A stretch of DNA of 64,000 bases. It comes from Simplicispira sedimenti (GTDB taxonomy: Bacteria > Pseudomonadota > Gammaproteobacteria > Burkholderiales > Burkholderiaceae_C). Where the stretch lies: assembly GCF_022760965.1 (NCBI RefSeq), contig NZ_JAKVIJ010000012.1, positions 79,582-143,581 on the forward strand, written 5' to 3'. Below, in pieces: positions 1 through 11,523 of the stretch (position 1 is the stretch's first letter; every line of letters begins with the position of its first letter). Under the pieces are notes generated by a model. That model saw only the letters and a program-made list of their open reading frames with translations. It did no database searches and was not told the origin of the DNA. The position numbers were made by a program, and so were the translations under genes.

Positions 1-3220
<3,220 letters not shown>

Positions 3221-3260
3221 AGCTGCCGTAATCACGGCATAATTGCGCCCTGAACCAACA

Positions 3261-3293
3261 CCGCCGCGCGGCAACGTGCGGCGGTTTGCTTTT
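3261..3293 (+). terminator. Rho-independent terminator after carB
   Basis: A 7-bp GC stem (CCGCCGC at 3261-3267 with GCGGCGG at 3278-3284) has a 10-base loop and is followed by a T-rich tract (TTTGCTTTT). It lies 40 bases after the carB stop and before greA, so greA is probably transcribed mainly from its own promoter. Confidence 0.7.
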
Positions 3294-3380
3294 GGGTGCG
3301 GCCTACGGGGTATCCGGGGTCTGCACCGCCAGGGGCCGCGACAGGCGCGCCCATTCCCTTTGTTGATGGAGACAGACCGA

Positions 3381-3857
3381 ATGGCCACCATTCCAATTAC
3401 CAAGCGCGGTGCCGAGAAGCTCAAGACCGAGCTGCACCGCCTCAAGACCGTGGATCGCCCGGCGGTGATTGCCGCCATTGCCGAAGCCCGTGCCCAGGGT
3501 GACCTGAGCGAAAACGCCGAGTACGAAGCTGCCAAGGACCGCCAAGGCTTCATTGAAGGCCGCATCCAGGAAATCGAGGGCAAGCTCTCGGCGGCGCAAA
3601 TCATCGACCCTTCCGCGGTGGATGCCGCCGGTCGCGTGGTCTTCGGAGCCACGGTCGAGCTGGAAGACGAGGATTCGGGCGACACCGTGACCTACCAGAT
3701 CGTGGGCGAGGACGAGGCCGATCTCAAGCAGGGGTTGATCAACATCTCCAGCCCTATCGCCCGTGCCCTGATCGGCAAGGAGGAGGGCGATACCGCTGAG
3801 GTGCAGGCCCCCGGTGGCGTGCGCCGCTACGAGATTGTCGGCGTCAGCTACGTCTGA
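3381..3857 (+). CDS. greA: Transcription elongation factor GreA
   Basis: GreA rescues backtracked RNA polymerase by inserting its coiled-coil tip into the secondary channel and stimulating transcript cleavage. The 158-residue length is typical. The N-terminal coiled coil carries the acidic-tip signature (LSENAEYEAAKDRQ), and the C-terminal FKBP-like domain includes GDTVTYQIVGEDEAD. The ATG at 3381 gives the canonical N-terminus MATIPITKRGAEKL; an upstream extension of the frame to 3243 lacks family similarity and would overlap the carB terminator. Confidence 0.97.
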   Translation: MATIPITKRGAEKLKTELHRLKTVDRPAVIAAIAEARAQGDLSENAEYEAAKDRQGFIEGRIQEIEGKLSAAQIIDPSAVDAAGRVVFGATVELEDEDSGDTVTYQIVGEDEADLKQGLINISSPIARALIGKEEGDTAEVQAPGGVRRYEIVGVSYV

Positions 3858-3865
3858 CCCATCCC

Positions 3866-4291
3866 ATGCGTGAACGCCTTCCCGCCTTGGTGGCGGCCCT
3901 GTGGTGGGGCAGTCTGTCGAGCATCGGCTTTCTTGCCGTGCCGCTGCTGTTTGCGCACCTGCCCACACCCGCCATGGCGGGCACCCTGGCTGCCAAGCTG
4001 TTTGCGGCGCAGACCTGGGTGTCGGTGGTCTGCTGCATGGGACTCTTGCTGATCTCTAGGCCAAAAATGGCTGTAACGCCCTATCCATGGGCGCGAGCAG
4101 CTATGCTTTTTATAGTGGGTGGTTTGTTGCTGGCGCTGGTGGTGCAGTATGGCGTGTCGCCGCGCATCGTGGCACGCCAGGACCTGAAGTTTTGGCACGG
4201 CCTGGGCACCTTGCTGTACACCTTGCAGTGGGCGTGTGCCCTGGTCACCCTGTGGCATACGCTGCGAAAGTCGCAGCCACCGCAGGATTGA
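3866..4291 (+). CDS. DUF4149 family membrane protein
   Basis: A small integral membrane protein of 141 residues that matches the DUF4149 family by its four hydrophobic segments and N-terminal RLPALVAALWWGSLSSIGF. Function is unknown. It begins 8 bases after the greA stop and is likely co-transcribed with greA. The middle of the gene (about 4054-4115, encoding SRPKMAVTPYPWARAAMLFIV) is a copy of the dispersed Comamonadaceae-type repeat, seen by its AGGCCAAAAATGGC start and GCAGCTAT near the end, retained in frame. It converges on yhbY. Confidence 0.8.
   Translation: MRERLPALVAALWWGSLSSIGFLAVPLLFAHLPTPAMAGTLAAKLFAAQTWVSVVCCMGLLLISRPKMAVTPYPWARAAMLFIVGGLLLALVVQYGVSPRIVARQDLKFWHGLGTLLYTLQWACALVTLWHTLRKSQPPQD
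4054..4115. repeat. Dispersed palindromic repeat copy inside DUF4149 gene
   Basis: About 60 bases containing AGGCCAAAAATGGC, CTATCCATGG, GCGCGAGCAGCTAT and TTTTTATAG. The same ordered elements, in either orientation, occur at 8178, 14044, 32670, 44522, 49195 and 53454. This copy lies within an open reading frame. Confidence 0.6.
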
Positions 4292-4312
4292 GAACCCTGT
4301 TGCCCGCGTGTG

Positions 4313-4334
4313 AATCCACGCGGGCGCTTGTGAC
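4313..4334. terminator. Hairpin between convergent DUF4149 gene and yhbY
   Basis: A perfect 8-bp stem (CCCGCGTG with CACGCGGG) and 6-base loop lie between two convergent genes, four bases before the yhbY stop. There is no T-run, so it may act as a barrier or 3'-end stabiliser rather than as a classical intrinsic terminator. Confidence 0.45.
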
Positions 4335-4337
4335 GTT

Positions 4338-4814
4338 TCAGTCGGCCTGGCGCTTCTTCACCGAGGTGGGTTTGCGCTTCTTGGCGCGTTTGATCTGGCC
4401 ACCGGGCGTCAAACGTTGGTTGCCCAGCACGCGCAGCATCTTGATTTCGGGACGTTGCCCGCCGCGCTGGCTGTTCTTGACCACCTTCACGGTCTTGGGG
4501 CCGGGCATGCGGTCTTCGTCGATGGCGCGCTCCTTGACGGGCTGGGGGCGCCACAGCACCAGCAGCTTGCCAATGTGTTGCACCGCGGCGGCATTCAATT
4601 CGGCGGCGAGTTGCTGGTACATCAGTTCGCGTTCGGCGCGCTCGCCAGCCAGCACGCGGATCTTGATCAGGCCGTGTGCGTTGAGGGCGGCGTCCACTTC
4701 CTTGCGCACGCCATCGGTCAAGCCGTCGGCGCCGATGTGCACAACGGGGTCCAGATGGTGCGCTTGTGCGCGTTGTTCTCGGCGCTCGGCCGGGGTAAGT
4801 TCAATTTGGGGCAT
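4338..4814 (-). CDS. yhbY: YhbY/CRM-domain RNA-binding protein
   Basis: A CRS1-YhbY (CRM) domain protein, a family associated with the 50S ribosome precursor. Residues 1-100 hold the domain: LTPAERREQRAQAHHLDPVVHIGADGLTD, then IKIRVLAGERAERE and the final LVLWRP strand. The protein is 158 residues, longer than the ~97 residues of E. coli YhbY. The extra C-terminal tail is basic and Lys/Arg-rich (IKRAKKRKPTSVKKRQ), which is common in betaproteobacterial versions and probably binds RNA. The gene is divergent from rlmE, another ribosome-maturation gene, with an 86-bp shared upstream region. Confidence 0.88.
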   Translation of the reverse strand: MPQIELTPAERREQRAQAHHLDPVVHIGADGLTDGVRKEVDAALNAHGLIKIRVLAGERAERELMYQQLAAELNAAAVQHIGKLLVLWRPQPVKERAIDEDRMPGPKTVKVVKNSQRGGQRPEIKMLRVLGNQRLTPGGQIKRAKKRKPTSVKKRQAD

Positions 4815-4900
4815 GGGCGTATTATCCGCGCCCTGCGGACAAGTTCTAAGTCGCCCCTCGGCCGGGCGGATGGCATGGTGTCCAGCGAGAATCCAAGATC

Positions 4901-5572
4901 ATGAAAGTCAAAACCCAGAGCAAAAAAGTCAACAAGGCGTGGCTCAACGACCATGTGAACGACCCCTGGGTCAAGTTGGCCCAGAAAGAGGGCTACCGTG
5001 CACGCGCTGCCTACAAGCTCAAGGAGATCGATGAGCAGTTTGGCCTCATCCGTCCGGGTGCCACCGTGGTGGATCTGGGCTGCACGCCAGGTGCCTGGAG
5101 CCAGTACGTGCGCAGGCGCCTGTCGCCCGATGGGGCGGCTTCGGGGGCGCTCAACGGCGCCATCATCGGGCTGGACATCCTGCCCATGGAGCCGATCGAG
5201 GGCGTCACCTACCTGCAGGGGGATTTCCGCGAAGCCGAGGTGTTGGCACAACTCGAAGGCTTGCTGCAAGGGCGGGCCGTGGATGTGGTGGTGTCGGACA
5301 TGGCGCCCAATCTCTCGGGCATTGCCTCAACAGACGCCACGCGCATCGCCCACCTGGTGGAACTGGCGGTGGACTTTGCCTGTGCGCACCTCAAGCCCGA
5401 AGGGGCGCTGGTGACCAAGCTGTTCCATGGCAGCGGCTATGAGGCGCTGGTGCAGTTGTTCCGCAGCCGTTTCAAGGTGGTCAAGCCGGTCAAACCCAAG
5501 GCCTCGCGCGATAAATCCTCCGAAACCTTTTTGGTGGGCATCGGTCTGAAAGAGGGTGCCCGGGCTGTGTAA
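4901..5572 (+). CDS. rlmE: 23S rRNA 2'-O-methyltransferase RlmE (FtsJ/RrmJ)
   Basis: SAM-dependent methyltransferase that modifies U2552 of 23S rRNA late in 50S assembly. Its 223 residues include SKKVNKAWLNDHVNDPWVKL, the SAM-binding motif VVDLGCTPGAWSQY, the catalytic aspartate in VVSDMAPNLSG, and the later catalytic lysine region GALVTKLFHGSGYE. These fit the K-D-K-E tetrad. rlmE followed by ftsH is a conserved order across proteobacteria. A clear intrinsic terminator lies just after the stop. Confidence 0.96.
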   Translation: MKVKTQSKKVNKAWLNDHVNDPWVKLAQKEGYRARAAYKLKEIDEQFGLIRPGATVVDLGCTPGAWSQYVRRRLSPDGAASGALNGAIIGLDILPMEPIEGVTYLQGDFREAEVLAQLEGLLQGRAVDVVVSDMAPNLSGIASTDATRIAHLVELAVDFACAHLKPEGALVTKLFHGSGYEALVQLFRSRFKVVKPVKPKASRDKSSETFLVGIGLKEGARAV

Positions 5573-5581
5573 ACCCGGCCG

Positions 5582-5604
5582 AGCGCGAAAAAAACCGCGC
5601 TTTT
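5582..5604 (+). terminator. Rho-independent terminator after rlmE
   Basis: Stem AGCGCG (5582-5587) with CGCGCT (5596-5601), an A-rich loop and a following TTTT. It separates rlmE from ftsH, so ftsH probably has its own promoter in 5605-5706. Confidence 0.75.
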
Positions 5605-5706
5605 GCCATGGATGACCCTCCAAGGCAAGGGGGTCTTGGGTTGAAACGCCTAAAATCGCAACCATCTGGTGCCTGACACCGTTTGCCACTCTCACTGGAG
5701 CCGCGC

Positions 5707-7626
<1,920 letters not shown>

Positions 7627-7648
7627 CTCCCACGCAACCAGCATCACC

Positions 7649-7675
7649 AAACGGGGCCGAGGCCCCGTTTTGTGG
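7649..7675 (+). terminator. Rho-independent terminator after ftsH
   Basis: Perfect 10-bp inverted repeat (AAACGGGGCC with GGCCCCGTTT), a two-base loop and further T/G. It sits 22 bases after the ftsH stop and ends before the folP ATG at 7689, which supports that ATG over the GTG at 7623. Confidence 0.75.
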
Positions 7676-7688
7676 TTTTGAGCACCCC

Positions 7689-8555
7689 ATGAGCCCGATC
7701 TGGCAAACCACACGCTTCGCCATCGATCTGCGACGCCCGCAGGTCATGGGCATTGTCAATGCCACGCCCGATTCGTTTTCCGATGGCGGGCAGCATGCCG
7801 ATACCGACGCTGCACTGCGCCATTGCGAACAGCTGCTGCGCGAGGGCGCCGACATCCTGGACATCGGCGGTGAATCCACGCGACCCGGCAGTCCCGCCGT
7901 CCCGCTGGAGCAGGAACGCGAGCGTGTGATCCCCATCCTTCGCGAAGCCGTGCGCTTGGGCGTGCCGGTCTCGGTCGATACCTACAAGCCCCAGCTCATG
8001 CAGGAGGCGCTGGACCTGGGCGCCGACATCATCAACGACATATGGGCCCTGCGCCAGCCGGGCGCTGCGCAGGCGGTCGCTGCACACCCCCGCTGCGGTG
8101 TGTGTTTGATGCATATGCACCGTGATCCGCAGACCATGCAGGTGCAGCCCATGCAGGGTGATGTGGTGCCTCAGGTGCTATTGTTTTTACAGCAGCAGGC
8201 GTTTTATCTGCAAGCGCTGGGTGTTGATAAGCACCGTATTGTTTTGGATCCTGGCATCGGCTTCGGTAAGACGGTGGAACAGAATTTTGCGCTGCTGGCA
8301 CGCCAAGCAGAGCTGTTGACCAGCGGCCACGCGTGGCTGGCAGGTTGGTCGCGCAAATCTTCGCTCGGCGCAGTCACGGGCCTGCCCGTGGAGCAGCGCC
8401 TGCACGCCAGCGTGGCCGCCGCCGTGCTGGCTGTCGAGCGCGGTGCCCGCATCGTGCGCGTGCACGACGTGGCCGCCACCGTGCAGGCCCTGGCTGTCTG
8501 GCGGGCCATGCAGGCCGCACAGGTCACAACAACATCCACAGAGGGAACCCCATGA
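7689..8555 (+). CDS. folP: Dihydropteroate synthase
   Basis: Joins p-aminobenzoate to 6-hydroxymethyl-dihydropterin pyrophosphate to make dihydropteroate in folate synthesis; it is the sulfonamide target. The 288-residue TIM barrel shows both signatures: MGIVNATPDSFSDGG near residue 20, and DILDIGGESTRPGS. DPGIGFGKTVEQN and WSRKSSLG bind the pterin pyrophosphate. The stop overlaps the glmM start by four bases (ATGA), so the two are translationally coupled. Bases 8178-8220, encoding LLFLQQQAFYLQALG, resemble the dispersed palindromic repeat carried in frame. Confidence 0.96.
   Translation: MSPIWQTTRFAIDLRRPQVMGIVNATPDSFSDGGQHADTDAALRHCEQLLREGADILDIGGESTRPGSPAVPLEQERERVIPILREAVRLGVPVSVDTYKPQLMQEALDLGADIINDIWALRQPGAAQAVAAHPRCGVCLMHMHRDPQTMQVQPMQGDVVPQVLLFLQQQAFYLQALGVDKHRIVLDPGIGFGKTVEQNFALLARQAELLTSGHAWLAGWSRKSSLGAVTGLPVEQRLHASVAAAVLAVERGARIVRVHDVAATVQALAVWRAMQAAQVTTTSTEGTP
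8178..8220. repeat. Dispersed palindromic repeat copy inside folP
   Basis: CTATTGTTTTTACAGCAGC, then TTTATCTGCAAGCGCTGG, follows the order of the dispersed repeat seen at 49195 and 32670 (ATAGC-GC-GCGCTTATC-AAGCGCT). It is AT-rich against the surrounding folP sequence and is in frame. Confidence 0.45.
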
Positions 8556-9883
8556 CACGCAAGTACTTTGGCACCGATGGCATCCGTGGCACCGTGGGGC
8601 AGCCGCCCATCACGCCGGATTTTGTGCTGCGCCTGGCCCACGCCGTGGGCCGTGTGCTGCGCCAGACCGAGGATCGCCCCACGGTGCTGATCGGCAAGGA
8701 CACGCGCATTTCGGGCTACATGCTGGAGTCGGCGCTGGAATCGGGCTTCAACTCGGCCGGGGTGGACGTGGTGCTGCTCGGGCCCTTGCCCACACCAGGG
8801 GTGGCCTACCTCACGCGGGCCCAGCGCGCCAGCCTGGGGGTGGTCATCTCTGCCAGCCACAACCCGTTTGCGGACAACGGCATCAAGTTCTTCAGTGCCC
8901 AGGGCAGCAAGCTGCCCGATGCGTGGGAGCTGGCGGTGGAAGCAGCCCTCGAAGAGGCTCCGGTGTGGGTCGATTCGGCCTCCCTGGGCAAGGCCCGCAG
9001 GCTGGACGATGCCGCCGGGCGTTACATCGAATTTTGCAAAAGCACTTTTGCCGGCGACCTCACGCTCAAGGGCATGCGCATCGTGGTGGATGCGGCGCAT
9101 GGTGCGGCCTACCAGATCGCGCCCAAGGTGTTCCATGAGCTGGGTGCCGATGTGGTGTCCATTGGCTGTGCACCCGACGGCCTCAACATCAACCATGAGG
9201 TGGGTGCCACGCACCCCGATGCCCTGGTGCGTGCCGTGCGCGCCAACCATGCCGATGTCGGCATTGCCCTGGATGGCGATGCCGACCGGCTGCAAATGGT
9301 GGACGGTGCCGGGCGCCTGTACAACGGCGATGAGCTGCTCTACCTGCTGGCCCGTGACCGCATGGGGCGCGACGAACTCGTGCCCGGCGTGGTGGGCACG
9401 CAAATGACCAACATGGCCATCGAACTGGCCTTGCGCGAGCGGGGCGTCAAGCTGGTGCGCGCCAAGGTCGGCGACCGCTATGTGCTGGAAGAACTGACGC
9501 GCCACGGCTGGCTGCTGGGCGGCGAGGGCTCGGGCCACCTGCTGGCGCTGGACAAGCACACCACGGGCGACGGACTCATCAGCGCCTTGCAGGTGCTGCA
9601 GAGCTGCGTGCGCAACGACCAAACCATGGCGGAACTGCTGGAGGGCGTGCAACTCTTTCCGCAGGTGCTGCTCAACGTGCGCCTGCAGCCGGGGCAGGAC
9701 TGGCGCGCCAACACGCGCCTGGCACAGGAAACGGCAGCGGTCGAGGCCGAGCTGGGTGACGGCGGCCGAGTGCTCATCCGTGCCAGTGGCACCGAGCCGC
9801 TGTTGCGCGTGATGGTGGAGGCACGCGATGCCGCACAGGCCAGCGCCTGCGCTGAACGACTGGCCCAGGCCGCAAAAGGGTAA
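8552..9883 (+). CDS. glmM: Phosphoglucosamine mutase
   Basis: Interconverts glucosamine-6-phosphate and glucosamine-1-phosphate, supplying UDP-GlcNAc for peptidoglycan and LPS. The 443 residues have the alpha-D-phosphohexomutase plan: N-terminal KYFGTDGIRG, active-site phosphoserine S102 in VVISASHNPFADNG, metal-binding DGDADR, sugar-binding GGEGSGH and the phosphate-binding RASGTEPLLRVM at the C-terminus. It starts at an ATG overlapping the folP stop (ATGA). The folP-glmM pair is conserved in proteobacteria. Confidence 0.97.
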   Translation: MTRKYFGTDGIRGTVGQPPITPDFVLRLAHAVGRVLRQTEDRPTVLIGKDTRISGYMLESALESGFNSAGVDVVLLGPLPTPGVAYLTRAQRASLGVVISASHNPFADNGIKFFSAQGSKLPDAWELAVEAALEEAPVWVDSASLGKARRLDDAAGRYIEFCKSTFAGDLTLKGMRIVVDAAHGAAYQIAPKVFHELGADVVSIGCAPDGLNINHEVGATHPDALVRAVRANHADVGIALDGDADRLQMVDGAGRLYNGDELLYLLARDRMGRDELVPGVVGTQMTNMAIELALRERGVKLVRAKVGDRYVLEELTRHGWLLGGEGSGHLLALDKHTTGDGLISALQVLQSCVRNDQTMAELLEGVQLFPQVLLNVRLQPGQDWRANTRLAQETAAVEAELGDGGRVLIRASGTEPLLRVMVEARDAAQASACAERLAQAAKG

Positions 9884-9900
9884 GCGCGCTCAGGCGCGCT
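9883..9900. terminator. Hairpin shared by convergent glmM and EamA genes
   Basis: A 7-bp stem (AGCGCGC and GCGCGCT) with a TCAG loop spans the 3' ends of glmM and the convergent transporter. It includes the transporter stop codon. Probably a bidirectional transcript end. Confidence 0.5.
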
Positions 9901-10783
9901 GCAGCACCCAGCGCCGCAGGTGCGGCCACAGCAGGTTGAGCGCCAGACCGCCCATCACCAGTGCGGCGGCCAGCAGCTTCCAGCCCGGCAGCGATTCGCC
10001 CAGCCAGAAGGCCGAAGCGCCCATGCCGAACACCGGCACCAGCAGCGCCATGGGCGTGACCGTGGCGGCCGGATAGCGGGCCAGCAGCCAGCCCCAGGCG
10101 GCGTAGCCGAACAGGCTGTTGCCCACGGCCTGCCACGCGACGGCGGCCCAGGCGGCGGCGTCGGCATGTTCCAGGGCGGTGCGCACCGGCGTCCAGCCTT
10201 CCTGCCACAGCGTGAGCACCACCAGCGGCGGCACGGCAAAGGCGCTGGACCAGACCACGTAGGCCAGCATGTTCACACGTCCGGCCTGGCGCGAAACAAT
10301 GTTGCCGCCCGCCCAGGACAAGGCGGCCAAGAGCATCAGCACCAGACCCAGCGGGGTGGCGCTGCCGTCGGTGTGCAGCAGGATCACGCCAATGCCGCCG
10401 GCGGCCAGTGCCAGTGACACACCCTGTACCGGGTGCGCCCGTTCGCCCGAGAGCCACATTGCCAGCCCGATGGTGAAGAACACCTGCGTTTGCACCACCA
10501 GCGAGGCCAGGCCCGGAGAGATGTGGCCATTCATGGCAATGAACATCAGCCCGAACTGCCCCACGCCGATCAACAGCCCGTAGGCCGCCAGATTGCGCCA
10601 GGGCACTGCTGGCCGCGCCACCAGAAAGATGGCAGGCAGGATGACCGCCACAAAGCGCAGGGTGGCAAACAGCAGCGGCGGCATTTGTGCCAGGGCCAGC
10701 TTGATGACCGCAAAATTGGTGCCCCAGACGGCAACCACACCCAGTCCCAACAGAAAGTGGCGCAGTGAAAGCGAAGGGTGCAT
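9890..10783 (-). CDS. EamA/DMT-family transporter
   Basis: A drug/metabolite transporter superfamily permease of 297 residues with about ten hydrophobic helices arranged as two EamA repeats. The N-terminus GVVAVWGTNFAVIKLALAQM and the mid-protein WAGGNIVSRQAGRV are the matched GTNF/AGGN helices of the two repeats. Substrate is not evident; relatives export amino acids or small metabolites. The start is the ATG giving MHPSLSLRHFLLG; the frame is open far upstream but without hydrophobic character. Confidence 0.85.
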   Translation of the reverse strand: MHPSLSLRHFLLGLGVVAVWGTNFAVIKLALAQMPPLLFATLRFVAVILPAIFLVARPAVPWRNLAAYGLLIGVGQFGLMFIAMNGHISPGLASLVVQTQVFFTIGLAMWLSGERAHPVQGVSLALAAGGIGVILLHTDGSATPLGLVLMLLAALSWAGGNIVSRQAGRVNMLAYVVWSSAFAVPPLVVLTLWQEGWTPVRTALEHADAAAWAAVAWQAVGNSLFGYAAWGWLLARYPAATVTPMALLVPVFGMGASAFWLGESLPGWKLLAAALVMGGLALNLLWPHLRRWVLQRA

Positions 10784-10848
10784 GGTGGTGGTGGCGTGGG
10801 TGCGCGCAGCGAGGGCTGTCTGCGCGGCAGAGCCCAGAGTCTGACAGA

Positions 10849-11388
10849 TCAGCCCGCCGATTGCAGCAAGCGCAGCATTTCGGCCCCCCAGGCCAGTTCC
10901 CCTTGCTCGTACAGAATGCCTTTTCTCAGGATCATGTGCTGAATGGCCTGCGCGCGCGACAGCGGCTTGCCCGGTGCAAAGTCCCGTGCCTCGATCTTCA
11001 GGTACTGCGCCAGGCGCTCCTGGTGCAGTGCCAGGTGGCGCTGGAGTTCGGGGACCAGATCGACCTCGCCCAGCACGGCATCGGCGCGCAGCTTCACAGT
11101 GAAGGCGTCGCGCAGGTCCATGGGTTCCGTGCTCTCCTGGGCCCAGCGCGCCAACTCGGCGCGGCCTGCGCCCAACACGCGGTAGTGCTTCTTGCGCGTC
11201 TTGCCTGCATCGGGCGGCACAAAGCCTTCGATCCAGCCTGCCGCTTCCATGCGTGCCAGCTCGCGGTAGATCTGCTGGTGCGTGGCGTGCCAAAAGTAGC
11301 CAATGGACTTGTCGAACCGCCGCGCCAGGTCGTAGCCCGAGGTGGACTTTTCCAACAGTGAAGTGAGGACTGCGTGCGGCAAAGACAT
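10849..11388 (-). CDS. PadR-family transcriptional regulator
   Basis: A 179-residue regulator with an N-terminal winged helix of PadR type: MSLPHAVLTSLLEKSTSGYDLARRFD, then FWHATHQQIYRELARMEAAGWIE. A helical C-terminal dimerisation domain (about 95-179) follows. It is divergent from the fadH-like gene, and the 135-bp region between them contains two copies of a 16-bp palindrome. The simplest reading is that it represses itself and the fatty-acid genes until a ligand, perhaps an aromatic or acyl compound, is bound. The effector is not known. Confidence 0.9.
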   Translation of the reverse strand: MSLPHAVLTSLLEKSTSGYDLARRFDKSIGYFWHATHQQIYRELARMEAAGWIEGFVPPDAGKTRKKHYRVLGAGRAELARWAQESTEPMDLRDAFTVKLRADAVLGEVDLVPELQRHLALHQERLAQYLKIEARDFAPGKPLSRAQAIQHMILRKGILYEQGELAWGAEMLRLLQSAG

Positions 11389-11417
11389 GCAGTCCAGTCT
11401 AGCCGGGAGAACCCTGC

Positions 11418-11476
11418 TATGCAACCAGTTGCATAAAAATAAGAACGACCGTACACTTTTGTGCAACTGGTTGCAT
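11418..11476. promoter_or_regulatory. Divergent promoter with paired PadR-type operators
   Basis: Palindrome ATGCAACCAGTTGCAT at 11419-11434 and its reverse-complement form GTGCAACTGGTTGCAT at 11461-11476, 42 bp apart centre to centre (four helical turns). A candidate promoter for the rightward gene overlaps the first copy: -35 TTGCAT (11429-11434), 17-bp spacer, -10 TACACT (11452-11457). The second copy would cover the start-site region. Binding by the adjacent PadR protein is inferred. Confidence 0.7.
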
Positions 11477-11523
11477 AGCGCGCCATTTCCCCCCTCCAGC
11501 CAACCTTTCTTGAAGGAACCGCC

